The notes under the pieces were generated by a model, which ran no database searches, was not told the origin of the DNA, and was given only the letters and a program-made list of their open reading frames with translations. Position numbers and translations under genes: made by a program. Source: Pseudomonas capeferrum (GTDB lineage: Bacteria > Pseudomonadota > Gammaproteobacteria > Pseudomonadales > Pseudomonadaceae). Taken from it: 64,000 bases of DNA. How positions within the stretch are numbered: position 1 is the first letter of the stretch; the number at the start of each line of letters is the position of its first letter. Shown one piece after another: positions 10,091 through 19,496 of the stretch. The stretch lies in NCBI RefSeq assembly GCF_000731675.1, contig NZ_JMIT01000001.1, forward strand, positions 1,239,526 to 1,303,525. Direction: 5' to 3'.

Positions 10091-10996
10091 ATGAACGTCA
10101 AGCAACTCCGCGCCTTCGTCGCCGTGGCCAAGTACCAAAGCTTCGCCCAAGCCGGCGAGCATCTGCATGTTTCGCAACCGGCATTGAGCCTGACCATCAA
10201 GGCCCTTGAGGAAAACCTCGGCGGCGCCTTGCTCAGCCGCACCACCCGCAGTGTCAGCCTGACGGCCGAAGGTGAAGTACTGCTGCCACTGGCGCGGCGC
10301 CTGCTGGCCGACTGGGACGACACCGAAGAACTGCTGCGCCAGCGCTTCACCCTGCAACTGGGTCGGGTTTCAGTGGCGGCGATGCCGGCTTTTGCAGGCA
10401 ACTTGCTGCCCCGCTCGCTCAAGGTGTTTCGCCAGCGCTACCCGAAGGTCAACGTCACCGTGCACGATGTGATCAACGAACAGGTACTGGAACTGGTGCG
10501 CCATCGTCGCGTCGAACTGGGCATCGGCTTCGAACCGGACAACACCGATGGCCTGGCCTTCTACCCGTTGTACATGGACCGCTTCGTCGCCGTGGTACCC
10601 GCCGACTCACCGTTGGCGTTGTTGCCCGGGGTCAGTTGGGCACAACTGCTGGCCGAAGATTTCATTGCCTTGCAGCGCCCTTCGGCGGTGCGTCTGCTGA
10701 TGGAACAGAACGTTGCGGCCAGGCACGGCAAACTGGCAGTGGCGTTCGAAAGCCATCAGCTGTCGACCATTGGGCGCATGGTTGCCAGTGGCCTGGGCGT
10801 CAGCGCAGTACCGGCGCTGTGCATCAACCAGATGCAGGAGCTCGGCGCCCGCTGCCTGCCCTTGGTCGAGCCCTCGGTTGAACGGCGCATCGGTGTCATT
10901 GCCCTGAGCGAGCACAAATTGTCCACCGCAGCGCAAGCGCTGCTCGAGGTACTGCTTTCCCATACCCTGATCCCGGAGGTGACATGCGACACGTGA
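10091..10996 (+). CDS. LysR-family transcriptional regulator
   Basis: The ATG at 10091 gives the standard LysR N-terminus (MNVKQLRAFVAVAKYQSFAQ) and a product of 301 residues. The winged helix-turn-helix covers about residues 1-60 (LHVSQPALSLTIKALEENLG) and the periplasmic-binding-protein-like effector domain covers the rest. It is divergent from atoDA-atoE and overlaps the aldo/keto reductase gene downstream by 13 bases, so the two are translated together. The effector is unknown; an intermediate of short-chain acid metabolism is likely. Confidence 0.87.
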   Translation: MNVKQLRAFVAVAKYQSFAQAGEHLHVSQPALSLTIKALEENLGGALLSRTTRSVSLTAEGEVLLPLARRLLADWDDTEELLRQRFTLQLGRVSVAAMPAFAGNLLPRSLKVFRQRYPKVNVTVHDVINEQVLELVRHRRVELGIGFEPDNTDGLAFYPLYMDRFVAVVPADSPLALLPGVSWAQLLAEDFIALQRPSAVRLLMEQNVAARHGKLAVAFESHQLSTIGRMVASGLGVSAVPALCINQMQELGARCLPLVEPSVERRIGVIALSEHKLSTAAQALLEVLLSHTLIPEVTCDT

Positions 10997-11805
10997 AACT
11001 GGCAGGTTCGAGCGTTCCGGCCATTGGCCAGGGCACCTGGTACATGGGTGAAGACCCCGGCCGCCGTGCAGCAGAGGTGTCTGCCCTGCAACAGGGTATC
11101 GAGCTTGGCCTGAGCCTGATCGACACTGCTGAAATGTATGCCGAGGGCGGCGCGGAGGAAGTGGTCGGCCAGGCCATCGCCGGGCGTCGGGACCAGGTGT
11201 TTCTGGTCAGCAAGGTCTACCCGCACAATGCCAGTACGCGGGGCGTGCCGGCTGCCTGCGAGCGCAGCCTCAAACGCCTGGGTACCGACTGCATCGACCT
11301 GTACCTGCTGCATTGGCGTGGCCAGCATCCACTTGAGCAGACCGTCGAGGCGTTCGAGCGCCTGCGCGAACAGGGCAAGATCAAGCGCTGGGGGGTGTCC
11401 AACTTCGACGTCGATGACCTGCGCGAGTTGAACAACCCCGATTGCGCCACCAACCAGGTGCTGTACAACCCGACGCAGCGCGGCATCGAGTTCGACCTGC
11501 TGCCGTGGAGCCAGAAGCATGCATTGCCAACCATGGCGTACTGCCCACTGGCTCAGGCCGGGCAGTTGCTGCAGCATCCTGTGCTGCTGGAGATCGCCGA
11601 GCGCCATGGCGCGTCAACGGCCCAGGTCAGTCTGGCCTGGGTGACACGTGAAGATGGGGTGATCGCCATTCCCAAGGCGGTAGCGCCAGAACATGTGCGG
11701 CTGAATGCGGCGGCGGGTGTGCTGACCTTGAGCAGCGAAGACCTACGGGCAATCGACCGGGCGTTTCCACCGCCGGCCCGCAAACAACGGTTGGCGATGG
11801 TCTGA
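10984..11805 (+). CDS. Aldo/keto reductase
   Basis: A 273-residue TIM-barrel aldo/keto reductase. The catalytic tetrad is visible: Asp and Tyr in IDTAEMYAEGG (about 40-50), Lys in LVSKVYPHN (about 77) and His in LYLLHWRGQHP (about 110). GVSNFDVDDL and NQVLYNPTQRG match later family blocks, and AIPKAV near residue 225 matches the NADPH-binding loop. It starts inside the 3' end of the LysR gene and is probably co-expressed with it. The substrate is not predictable. Confidence 0.88.
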   Translation: MRHVKLAGSSVPAIGQGTWYMGEDPGRRAAEVSALQQGIELGLSLIDTAEMYAEGGAEEVVGQAIAGRRDQVFLVSKVYPHNASTRGVPAACERSLKRLGTDCIDLYLLHWRGQHPLEQTVEAFERLREQGKIKRWGVSNFDVDDLRELNNPDCATNQVLYNPTQRGIEFDLLPWSQKHALPTMAYCPLAQAGQLLQHPVLLEIAERHGASTAQVSLAWVTREDGVIAIPKAVAPEHVRLNAAAGVLTLSSEDLRAIDRAFPPPARKQRLAMV

Positions 11806-11818
11806 CCGACACCGCCCT

Positions 11819-11935
11819 TGTAGGAGCGGCCTTGCGTCGCGAAAGGGCTGCGCAGCGGCCCCAGGATTTCAGCGTCACCGCATATAATGCCGGGGCCGCT
11901 GCGCAGCCCTTTCGCGACGCAAGGCCGCTCCTACA
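11819..11935. repeat. REP pair: perfect 44-bp inverted repeat
   Basis: Two 44-base arms (11819-11862 and 11892-11935), exact reverse complements, flank a 29-base spacer. They begin with TGTAGGAGCGGCCTTGCG, the REP core that recurs at 35500-35725 and 45747-45863. The pair fills the gap between two convergent genes (aldo/keto reductase and dnaE2), where it can form a very strong hairpin in either transcript and so may act as a bidirectional terminator. Confidence 0.9.
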
Positions 11936-11938
11936 CAC

Positions 11939-14900
11939 TCAGTGAAAATCGCGGCTACGAACATTCAGCCCCTGCAGCAAGGGGCTGACATCCTCCAGCC
12001 GTCGGGCGATCAGGTGGCGAACGCCATTCTCCTGCTCCAGCCGCCCGCTCACCTTGAGCAATTGCGAGCCCACCAATGCTCGCCGCTGCCGCTCGGCCAA
12101 GTCACGCCACACCACCACATTGACCATGCCGTACTCATCCTCCAACGTCACGAACGTCACCCCGCTGGCGGTTTGCGGGCGTTGCCTGCCCACCACCAGC
12201 CCGGCCACGGCAATGCTGTCGCCATGCTCGACAGCAGCCAGCTCGCACGAACTGCGACAGCCCAACGCGCGCAAGCGTGGGCGCAGCAGTGTCAACGGGT
12301 GTGGCCCAAGCGTGGTACCCAAGGTCTGATAATCACTGACAAGGTCTTCACCCACGGTCGGCGCCGGTAGCGCCACCGCGCCCTCTGGCACTGCGTCCAC
12401 TTCAGCGAACAAGGGCAGTTGCGGTTGCACGGCCGCCACCTGCCAGCGCGCCTGGTGGCGGTCACGCGCCAGGGCCCTCAGTGCCCCGGCGTCCGCCAGG
12501 CGGGCGCGGGCACGCTGGTCGAGCCCTGCACGCAGGCACAGATCTTCGACATCGCGCCAGGGCCGTTGCGCCCTCGCCTGCTCCAGGCGCCGAGCATCGG
12601 CCTCGGCAAAGCCCCGAATCTGCCGCAACCCCAGGCGAATGGCTAGGGCATTGTCAGCCACGCGCTCGAGCGTGCAATCCCACTCGCTGTGAAACACATC
12701 CACCGGCCGCACCTCGATACCTTGGCGCCTGGCCTCCTGCAGCAGTTGGTCGGGGCTGTAGAAACCCATGGGCCAACTGTTGACCAACGCACAGGTGAAA
12801 ATGGCCGGCTCATGGCACTTGAGCCAACTGCTCGCATAACACAGCAAGGCAAAGCTGGCCGCGTGAGACTCAGGAAAGCCATAGCTGCCGAAGCCCTTGA
12901 TCTGCTCGAAGATGCGCTCGGCAAACGACAAGTCGTAACCATTGCGCAACATGCCTTGTATCAGCCGCTCACGGTGCGGCTCCAGCCCACCGTGGCGCTT
13001 CCAGGCGGCCATGCTGCGCCGCAACTGGTCGGCCTCGCCCGGGCTGTAGTCGGCAGCCACCATGGCCAGTTCCATGACCTGTTCCTGAAACAGCGGCACC
13101 CCCAGGGTACGCTCGAACACTTCCTGCAACTTCGGCGAGGGGTAGGTGACCGGTTCCTGCTTCAGGCGCCTGCGCAAGTAAGGGTGGACCATGTCGCCCT
13201 GGATCGGCCCGGGTCGCACGATGGCCACCTCGATCACCAGGTCGTAGAAGGTGGTGGGTTTGAGCCGAGGCAACATGGCCATTTGCGCCCGTGATTCGAT
13301 CTGGAACACGCCCATGGTCTCGGCCCGACTGATCATCGCGTAGGTAGCCGGGTCCTCAGCTGGAATGCTCGCCAAGGTCAGCTGCCGGCCACGGTGGCGT
13401 TGCAGCAGGTCGAAACAACGGCGCAAGGCGCTGAGCATGCCCAGGGCCAGCACATCGACCTTGAGCAGCCCGACCATGTCCAGGTCGTCCTTGTCCCACT
13501 GGATCACCGTGCGGTCTTGCATCGCGGCGTTTTCCACCGGCACCAGTTGGTCCAGCGGTTGCTGCGAGATGACAAAGCCGCCAGGGTGTTGCGACAGGTG
13601 CCGGGGAAAGCCGATCAGCTCAGCGGCCAGAATCAGCACCCGCCGCAACGATGGGCTGCTGGCCTCGAAACCCGCTTCGGCCAAGCGCTGTGCATCGGGG
13701 ATGCGATCACTCCAGCGGCCGCAGCACTTGGCCAGTGCATCCACCTGATCGGCCGGCAACCCCAGTACCCGCGCCACATCACGCACCGCTCCGGCAGCGT
13801 GATAGGTGTTGACCACGGCGGTGAGTGCGGCGCGATGCCGGCCATAGCGACGAAACACGTACTGGATCACTTCTTCGCGGCGGTCGTGCTCGAAGTCCAC
13901 GTCGATGTCGGGCGGCTCGTTGCGCTCGCGTGACAGAAAACGCTCGAACAGCAGGCGGTGCTGCATGGGGTCGAGTTCGGTAATCCCCAGCACGAAACAC
14001 ACCACCGAGTTGGCTGCCGAACCCCGGCCCTGGCAGAGGATACGCTGGCTGCGGGCGAAGGCGACGATGTCGTGCACGGTCAGGAAGTAGCTTTCGTAAG
14101 CCAGCTCTTCGATCAATGCCAGCTCCCGTGCCAGCACTTCGCGCACCTTGTCGCTCGGCCCGGCCGGCCAGCGCAACGGCAAGCCTCGCTCGCACAGTTC
14201 GCGCAGCCAGCTTGCGGGGGTATGGCTTTCGGGCACCAGCTCACGCGGGTACTGGTACTTGAGTTCGCTGAGGTCGAAACGGCAGCGTTCGGCAATGGCC
14301 AGGGTCTCGGCCAGCAAATCGGCGGGGTACAGCTCCTGCAGCTGCTGCGCGTTGCGCAGGTGACGCTCGCCATTGGCGAACAGGTGGCGCCCGGCCTCGG
14401 CTACCTGGCAGTGCTGGCGGATGGCGGTCATGCAATCCTGCAGGGCACGGCGACCGCGTACGTGCATGTGCACGTCGCCGCAGGCCACGGCACGGACACC
14501 GACCTTGCCCGCCAGTTCACGAAGCTTGCCGAGGCGCACCTCGTCGTCACTGCCTCGGTGCAAGTGCACCGCCAGCCAGAGCCGCTCGGCGAACAACGTG
14601 TGCAGCCAGTGGCCAGGCGCAGGGTCATCGGGGTCGTCGGCTATCCATAGCGCCAGCAACCCTTGATTGTGCGCGCGCAGGTCATCGCCGAACACCTGAT
14701 ACGCGCCCTTTTCCGCCCGCCGTCGCGCACGGGTAATCAGTGCGCACAGGCTCTGGTAGCCCGCCAGGTTTTCCGCCAGCAGCACCAGCCTGGGGCCATC
14801 CTGCAGGCGTATTTCACTGCCGACAATCAGTTGTAGCTGGTGCTCCTTGGCCGCCTGCCAGGCGCGCACGATACCGGCCAGGGTGCACTCATCGGTGATC

Positions 14901-15019
14901 GCCAAGGCTTGGTAGCCCTGCTCGCGGGCACGCCGGAACAACTCATCGGCACTCGACGCCCCCCGCTGGAAGCTGAAGTTCGACAGGCAATGCAATTCGG
15001 CATAGCCGAATGTATTCAT
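11939..15019 (-). CDS. dnaE2: Error-prone DNA polymerase DnaE2 (ImuC)
   Basis: The frame is open beyond, but the ATG at 15019 gives [20 protein letters not shown], the usual DnaE2 start, and 1026 residues. An N-terminal PHP domain is followed by the C-family polymerase core, with the catalytic acidic cluster [12 protein letters not shown] near residue 400, and an OB-fold near residue 950. DnaE2 carries out error-prone translesion synthesis after DNA damage together with ImuA and ImuB. The start overlaps the imuB stop by 4 bases (ATGA). It is the last gene of the lexA2-imuA-imuB-dnaE2 operon and ends at a REP hairpin. Confidence 0.95.
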   Translation of the reverse strand: MNTFGYAELHCLSNFSFQRGASSADELFRRAREQGYQALAITDECTLAGIVRAWQAAKEHQLQLIVGSEIRLQDGPRLVLLAENLAGYQSLCALITRARRRAEKGAYQVFGDDLRAHNQGLLALWIADDPDDPAPGHWLHTLFAERLWLAVHLHRGSDDEVRLGKLRELAGKVGVRAVACGDVHMHVRGRRALQDCMTAIRQHCQVAEAGRHLFANGERHLRNAQQLQELYPADLLAETLAIAERCRFDLSELKYQYPRELVPESHTPASWLRELCERGLPLRWPAGPSDKVREVLARELALIEELAYESYFLTVHDIVAFARSQRILCQGRGSAANSVVCFVLGITELDPMQHRLLFERFLSRERNEPPDIDVDFEHDRREEVIQYVFRRYGRHRAALTAVVNTYHAAGAVRDVARVLGLPADQVDALAKCCGRWSDRIPDAQRLAEAGFEASSPSLRRVLILAAELIGFPRHLSQHPGGFVISQQPLDQLVPVENAAMQDRTVIQWDKDDLDMVGLLKVDVLALGMLSALRRCFDLLQRHRGRQLTLASIPAEDPATYAMISRAETMGVFQIESRAQMAMLPRLKPTTFYDLVIEVAIVRPGPIQGDMVHPYLRRRLKQEPVTYPSPKLQEVFERTLGVPLFQEQVMELAMVAADYSPGEADQLRRSMAAWKRHGGLEPHRERLIQGMLRNGYDLSFAERIFEQIKGFGSYGFPESHAASFALLCYASSWLKCHEPAIFTCALVNSWPMGFYSPDQLLQEARRQGIEVRPVDVFHSEWDCTLERVADNALAIRLGLRQIRGFAEADARRLEQARAQRPWRDVEDLCLRAGLDQRARARLADAGALRALARDRHQARWQVAAVQPQLPLFAEVDAVPEGAVALPAPTVGEDLVSDYQTLGTTLGPHPLTLLRPRLRALGCRSSCELAAVEHGDSIAVAGLVVGRQRPQTASGVTFVTLEDEYGMVNVVVWRDLAERQRRALVGSQLLKVSGRLEQENGVRHLIARRLEDVSPLLQGLNVRSRDFH

Positions 15020-16434
15020 GCGAACCAACCTTGCAACCACAACGGGCCAGGCTGGCTGAGGTCTCGGTAGGCCCAGCCACGCAGGCCTTCGCGGGTTTCG
15101 ATGCGGTAGTAGTCGCGACGCACGTCGCCACCGTCCCACCAGCCCGATTCGATGCGCTCGGCTTGGCCCAACAAGCGGTGCCCTGCGTCGTCAAGTGCCA
15201 AAGGCGTCGGGAGCAGCCAGCCGGGGCGGCTACCTGGCATCAGTTGCAGGCTCGCGCGTGCGCCCTGCTCCACCGCTTGCCAGGCGCATTCGGGGCGATG
15301 GTCGGCCTGGGCGCTCAGCCCTTTTACCGCCTCATCGCCCAAGCGCGCACGCAACCGCTCACGCAGCTGCTCCCAAGGCTGCGCCTGCTGCGCGCGGGGG
15401 TCGAACAGCGCCTGGTGCTGGGGCACGAAGGGTGGCAAGTCATCGGCGACCAGGCGCAGGTTGCGTACCGGGGCGCGCAGCTGCAGCGGCTCCAGCCGCC
15501 CTTTGGCCAACTCGAAGAGCATGCCGGCATCACGCTCGGCTGCCAGCAGGCCCACCTGCAGTTGCGTGTCAGGCCCTTCGGCATGCTCAAGGTGCAGGCA
15601 GAAGCGTTGCACGCCGCAATCGCGCCCGGCCAGGAACGCGCCAAGGTCATTGAGCATTCTGCGCAATGGGAACAGCAGCGCCTGGTGCGATTCAACGTCA
15701 AAGTTCAGCTCCAGACGCGCTTCGAAGCGGTCAGGCGGCTGGTAGAAAGCCAACCCCAGGTTACGCAGGCCCAGCAACTGGTCCAAGTGCAGCTGGACCT
15801 GGGCAGAAAAGCGTTTGGCCAGGGCATCGCGAGGCAAGGCCATGACCTGGCCGAGCTGGCGCAGCCCCATGCGGGCAAAGGCCTCGGCGGCCTCCTGAGG
15901 CAGCCCGACACGCTCGATTGGCATGCGTGCCAGCACTGCGCGCGCCTCTTCGGCGCAGGTCACCGCCAAGCCATCGTGGCCATTGGCGAGCATGCGCGCC
16001 GCCACCGGGTTGCTGGCCAGCACAATGCGCTGACGCAAGCCCAACTCGCCAAGCTCTTGGCGCAGCCGTGCCTCGAACAAGGGCCAGGGGCCGAACAATT
16101 GCAGGCTGGAGCCTACTTCAAGCAGCAGCGCCCGTGGGTAATGCAGGCTCACCTGGGCGCTGAAGCGATAGGCCCAGGCTGCCAGCAGTTGTTGCAACTG
16201 TTCGATGCGTTTGCCGTCGGCCTCCACGCAGGTGAAGCCATCGGCCAGGGCACGGGCTGCTGTCAGGGTCTGCCCGGCACGCAGGCCCAATGCCGCAGCA
16301 GCGGGGTTGACCGCCTGCAAGACGCGCCGCTGAGTGGGGCCGCCAATCAGCACCAGTGGCGTATCGGGGTCGTCGCGTTCGCGCAGCACCGTGTCCAGCG
16401 CCAGCTGTGGCAGCAGAATGCAGGCCCAGAGCAT
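15016..16434 (-). CDS. imuB: ImuB, Y-family polymerase-like mutagenesis protein
   Basis: The 472-residue protein belongs to the Y-family polymerase-like group. Its N-terminus ([17 protein letters not shown]) lacks the first metal-binding acidic motif of active enzymes such as Pol IV, as is known for ImuB. Family knowledge says ImuB does not polymerise but bridges the beta clamp, ImuA and DnaE2. The C-terminal part with [17 protein letters not shown] and [10 protein letters not shown] is the ImuB tail. It lies 6 bases after imuA and overlaps dnaE2. Confidence 0.93.
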   Translation of the reverse strand: MLWACILLPQLALDTVLRERDDPDTPLVLIGGPTQRRVLQAVNPAAAALGLRAGQTLTAARALADGFTCVEADGKRIEQLQQLLAAWAYRFSAQVSLHYPRALLLEVGSSLQLFGPWPLFEARLRQELGELGLRQRIVLASNPVAARMLANGHDGLAVTCAEEARAVLARMPIERVGLPQEAAEAFARMGLRQLGQVMALPRDALAKRFSAQVQLHLDQLLGLRNLGLAFYQPPDRFEARLELNFDVESHQALLFPLRRMLNDLGAFLAGRDCGVQRFCLHLEHAEGPDTQLQVGLLAAERDAGMLFELAKGRLEPLQLRAPVRNLRLVADDLPPFVPQHQALFDPRAQQAQPWEQLRERLRARLGDEAVKGLSAQADHRPECAWQAVEQGARASLQLMPGSRPGWLLPTPLALDDAGHRLLGQAERIESGWWDGGDVRRDYYRIETREGLRGWAYRDLSQPGPLWLQGWFA

Positions 16435-16440
16435 GATGCA

Positions 16441-17061
16441 TCAGCCCTGCCCGGGGCAGGCGATGGGCAGCGCCGGGGGCATGCCACCTCGGCTCTTGAG
16501 CACGCGCCATTGTGCTGGCCGGGTGTCGATGGCAATGCGCAAAGCGGCTGGCGACGGGTTGTTTGCCGCCTGCTGCGGGCGGCAGGCGAAGGCCAGCGCC
16601 TGGCCGGTTTCGGCGGCCACCTGCAGGCGCCGCAGAGCACGGTCATCGGCGCGTTCTGGCCAGCACAGCACGGCGGCGCAACTGCCCGAGCGCAGGCATT
16701 GCTCAGCCGCCCAGAGCGCGTCGACCGGCGCGGCGGCGACCTGGACCAGCCAGCGTAAATCCACCCCCGCTGCCTGCCAGGCCGGGGCAAAGGGAATAAA
16801 CGGTGGCGCGACCAGCACTACCCGACCGCCTTCAGCGGTCAGGCGTGCCAGCGAAGGCCACAGCAACTTCAGCTCACCGCAACCGGGGCTGGCCAGCAAC
16901 AGTTCGCTGAGCGCTGCGGCCGGCCAGCCGCCCTCTGCAAGGCGTTGGTCCAGCGCGGCATGGCCGGTGGGCTGCAACCCCAGAGGCCGAGCCTGAACCT
17001 GCCGACCGCGCCAGACCTGACGCTGGTCGAGCAGCCTGTCGAGATCGACCACCGCGCCCAT
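16441..17061 (-). CDS. imuA: ImuA, RecA/SulA-like translesion cassette protein
   Basis: The 206-residue protein sits between lexA2 and imuB, the standard place of imuA. It has the ImuA pattern of a degenerate RecA fold: LDQRLAEGGWPAAALSELLL near residue 35, GRVVLVAPPFIPFAPAW near residue 75 and LRSGSCAAVLCWPE near residue 125. There is no clear Walker A motif. Its ATG overlaps the lexA2 stop (TGATG), so the two are translationally coupled. Confidence 0.88.
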   Translation of the reverse strand: MGAVVDLDRLLDQRQVWRGRQVQARPLGLQPTGHAALDQRLAEGGWPAAALSELLLASPGCGELKLLWPSLARLTAEGGRVVLVAPPFIPFAPAWQAAGVDLRWLVQVAAAPVDALWAAEQCLRSGSCAAVLCWPERADDRALRRLQVAAETGQALAFACRPQQAANNPSPAALRIAIDTRPAQWRVLKSRGGMPPALPIACPGQG

Positions 17062-17669
17062 CAGTCGCGCCTCAGCAGGCCGCAGAACACGCCTTCGATG
17101 AAGAACGCCTGTTCAGGCCCCACATCAATCGGCGCATAGGCCGGGTTGCGTGGCAGCAGCCGGTAACCACCGGCCTGGCGCTGCAAGCGCTTGATGGTCA
17201 CCTCGCCGTCCAGGCGGGCAACCACGACCTGCCCGTCACGGGCCTCGCCCTGCTGGCGAATGCCGACCAGGTCACCGTCGAAGATGCCGTCGTCGATCAT
17301 GGAGTCACCGCGCACCTTCAACAGGTAATCGGGTGTGCGCCGGAACAGGCTGGGGTCGATCAGCAATTGCTCGTGGATACCGAGGTCCGGGCCGATCGGC
17401 GCACCTGCGGCGACCTGGCCCAACACGGGCACTTCGAGAATTTCCGGGCGGCGCAGGGGCTGGGCCAGGCGAATGCCACGCGCCTGGTTTGGCGTGACGT
17501 CGATGTAACCGGCCTGGCACAGGGCGGTGATGTGCTTGCGCGCGACGCTGCGCGAGGCAAAGCCGAAGCGCGTGGCGATGTCGGCGAGGCTCGGGGGCTG
17601 GCCGTGATCGGTGATGCGCTCACGAATGAATTCGAGAATGGCGCGGCGTTTGGGGGTCATATTGTCCAT
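17061..17669 (-). CDS. lexA2: LexA2 SOS repressor of the imuAB-dnaE2 cassette
   Basis: A LexA-type repressor of about 202 residues. The N-terminal winged helix-turn-helix spans about 1-65 (QPPSLADIATRFGFASRS). The Ala-Gly cleavage site is in QVAAGAPIG, and the catalytic Ser (GDSMIDDGI) and Lys (EVTIKRLQ) of the S24 domain are present, so RecA-stimulated self-cleavage should work. Three in-frame starts are possible (17678, 17669, 17660). The one at 17678 falls inside the LexA2 operator, so 17669 is chosen; none has a strong ribosome site. It heads the mutagenesis operon and should repress it. Confidence 0.92.
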   Translation of the reverse strand: MDNMTPKRRAILEFIRERITDHGQPPSLADIATRFGFASRSVARKHITALCQAGYIDVTPNQARGIRLAQPLRRPEILEVPVLGQVAAGAPIGPDLGIHEQLLIDPSLFRRTPDYLLKVRGDSMIDDGIFDGDLVGIRQQGEARDGQVVVARLDGEVTIKRLQRQAGGYRLLPRNPAYAPIDVGPEQAFFIEGVFCGLLRRD

Positions 17670-17672
17670 GGA

Positions 17673-17684
17673 GCACATTTGTAC
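17673..17684 (-). promoter_or_regulatory. LexA2 operator (GTAC-N4-GTGC)
   Basis: On the minus strand the sequence reads GTACAAATGTGC. This matches exactly the GTAC-N4-GTGC pattern known for LexA2 of Pseudomonas putida, which differs from the classical CTGT-N8-ACAG SOS box. It lies directly before lexA2, so LexA2 would repress its own operon. Confidence 0.85.
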
Positions 17685-17771
17685 TCTTTTCCCAGCGCAC
17701 TGAACAGCCCCCTTCGTCGTCTGCTTTGGTTATGATCGTTGGGCTTGTGTTTTTTCATACCTGGATACCTG

Positions 17772-18428
17772 ATGCTGACTGCCCTGCTGTTCGACCTCGA
17801 CGGAACCCTTACCGATACCGATACCCTGCACTTGCAGGCTTTCCGCCAGTTGCTGCGTGAGCATGATGGCCGCGAACTTTCCCAGGCCCAGTTCGATGCG
17901 CAGGTTAGTGGCCGGGCCAACGGCGAACTGTTCGCCGAGCTGTTTGCCGATGCCAGCCCACAGGAGTGCCTGGCACTGGCAGACCGCAAAGAGGCGTTGT
18001 TCCGCTCGCTGGCGCCATCGCTCGAGCCGATGCCGGGGCTGTTGCGCCTGCTGGAGCACGCCCAGGCCTATGGCCTGGGCATGTGCGTGGTCACCAACGC
18101 GCCGCGGCTCAATGCCGAGCACATGTTGCAGGCCATGGGGCTGGGGGCACGTTTCGAGCATGTGCTGGTGGCCGAAGAGCTTGAACGTGCCAAGCCGGAC
18201 CCGCTGCCCTACCTGACCGGGCTGCAGCGCCTTGGCGCGGTGGCCGGTCAGGCGCTGGCCTTCGAGGACTCGCTGCCTGGGGTCCGGGCTGCCAGCGGGG
18301 CGGGTATCTTTACGGTGGGGGTTGCCACGACGCAGACAGCCGAACGGCTGATGGAGGCGGGTGCTGGGTTGGTGATTCGGGACTTTGATGATCCGCGGTT
18401 GTGGGCGTTGATTGAATCGATGGGGTGA
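17772..18428 (+). CDS. HAD-superfamily phosphatase (beta-phosphoglucomutase/Gph-like)
   Basis: A 218-residue HAD-IA hydrolase; the ATG at 17772 puts motif I (LLFDLDGTLTDTD) at the N-terminus as expected. Motif II (VVTNAPR, about 108), the motif III lysine (AKPDPLPYL, about 143) and motif IV (FEDSLPGVRAA, about 165) are all present. A helical cap lies between motifs I and II. Such enzymes dephosphorylate small phosphosugars or similar metabolites. The gene is divergent from lexA2. Confidence 0.87.
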   Translation: MLTALLFDLDGTLTDTDTLHLQAFRQLLREHDGRELSQAQFDAQVSGRANGELFAELFADASPQECLALADRKEALFRSLAPSLEPMPGLLRLLEHAQAYGLGMCVVTNAPRLNAEHMLQAMGLGARFEHVLVAEELERAKPDPLPYLTGLQRLGAVAGQALAFEDSLPGVRAASGAGIFTVGVATTQTAERLMEAGAGLVIRDFDDPRLWALIESMG

Positions 18429-18465
18429 TGGCTTTGGAGCATGCCTTGAGCGCTCTAGCGCCTAT

Positions 18466-18520
18466 GAGATCGAGCGCCGCCCGCGCGGCGCATCGCGAGC
18501 TAAGCTCGCTCCTACATTTG
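18466..18520. repeat. REP-like palindromic element (single)
   Basis: This stretch contains ATCGAGCGCCGCCCGCGCGG, also found in the large inverted repeat at 35500-35725, then a short GCGAGC/GCTCGC stem ending in GCTCCTACATTTG. It sits between the HAD gene and a LysR gene on the same strand and looks like one REP unit of the same family, not a coding region. Confidence 0.7.
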
Positions 18521-18549
18521 TCCCACGCGCCCCTCCTCCAGGCCCCCAC

Positions 18550-19461
18550 ATGCTCATCGACGAAGAACTGACCCTGAAAAAGCTGGAAACCTTCCTCGCC
18601 TTCATGCGCAGTGGCAACCTCGGCCGGGCCGCCGCCGAACTCGCCACCAGTGCCGTCAGCGTGCACCGCGCCATCCACTCGCTGGAAAACGCCCTGCGTT
18701 GCCCCCTGTTCAAGCACGAAGGTCGCCAGCTGATCCCGCTGGAAAGTGCCTACGTGCTGGAAAAAAAAGCCCGCCAGCTGATCCAGGACGCCGAGCAGAT
18801 GGTCCGCCAGACCCGCGAGGCCGCAGGCTTCTATGCCGAACGCTTCCGCCTTGGCGCCCTGTATTCGCTGACCGTGAAGACCGTGCCAAAACTGGTCATG
18901 GGCCTGAAGCTACGCCGCAGCGAGCTCAACATCGACCTGACCCTGGGCTCGAACGTCGACCTGCTGCAACGCCTGAAAAACCACGAACTGGAGGCCATCC
19001 TGGTATCGCTCGACGAAAGTGTCAGCGACCCCGCCTGCGAGCAACTGCCGCTTTTCTCCGACGATATCTTCCTCGCCGTCCCCACCGACTCGCCCTTTGC
19101 CGAACAAGCCGAGGTGGACCTGGCAGACCTCGCCGACTCCACGTTCATCACCCTGACCCAAGGCTTCGCCACCCACCGTGACGGTGCGCGGGTATTCCAG
19201 CAGGCAGGGTTCGAGCCCAAGGTGGCCATGCAGGTGAACGATATCTTCACCCTGCTGAGCATGGTCAGCTCGGGCGTGGGCTTTGCCCTGCTGCCAGGGC
19301 GGATCGCAGCGGTGTACGAGAACCGGGTGCGGCTGATTGCCCTGCAGCCGCGCTATCGTCTGCAACAACATATCGGCGTGGTGTTTCTGAAAGCACGGGA
19401 GCGGGAACCGAACCTGTTGGCGTTGCTGGCGCAATGCAGGATGTACAGCCGGGAAAACTGA
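18550..19461 (+). CDS. LysR-family regulator resembling MdcR (malonate utilisation type)
   Basis: The ATG at 18550 gives MLIDEELTLKKLETFLAFMR and 303 residues. The DNA-binding region holds SGNLGRAAAELATSAVSVHR and IHSLENALRCPLFKHEGRQL. The effector domain contains RFRLGALYSLTVKTVPKLVM and LTLGSNVDLLQRLKNHELEA, a pattern I associate with MdcR-type regulators of malonate genes. No malonate decarboxylase genes are in the window. The next gene, on the opposite strand, is an aromatic-acid permease, so the true target is uncertain. Confidence 0.75.
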   Translation: MLIDEELTLKKLETFLAFMRSGNLGRAAAELATSAVSVHRAIHSLENALRCPLFKHEGRQLIPLESAYVLEKKARQLIQDAEQMVRQTREAAGFYAERFRLGALYSLTVKTVPKLVMGLKLRRSELNIDLTLGSNVDLLQRLKNHELEAILVSLDESVSDPACEQLPLFSDDIFLAVPTDSPFAEQAEVDLADLADSTFITLTQGFATHRDGARVFQQAGFEPKVAMQVNDIFTLLSMVSSGVGFALLPGRIAAVYENRVRLIALQPRYRLQQHIGVVFLKAREREPNLLALLAQCRMYSREN

Positions 19462-19496
19462 ACAAGGCCTGCAGGGCTTTTGCACGCCAGCACAGA

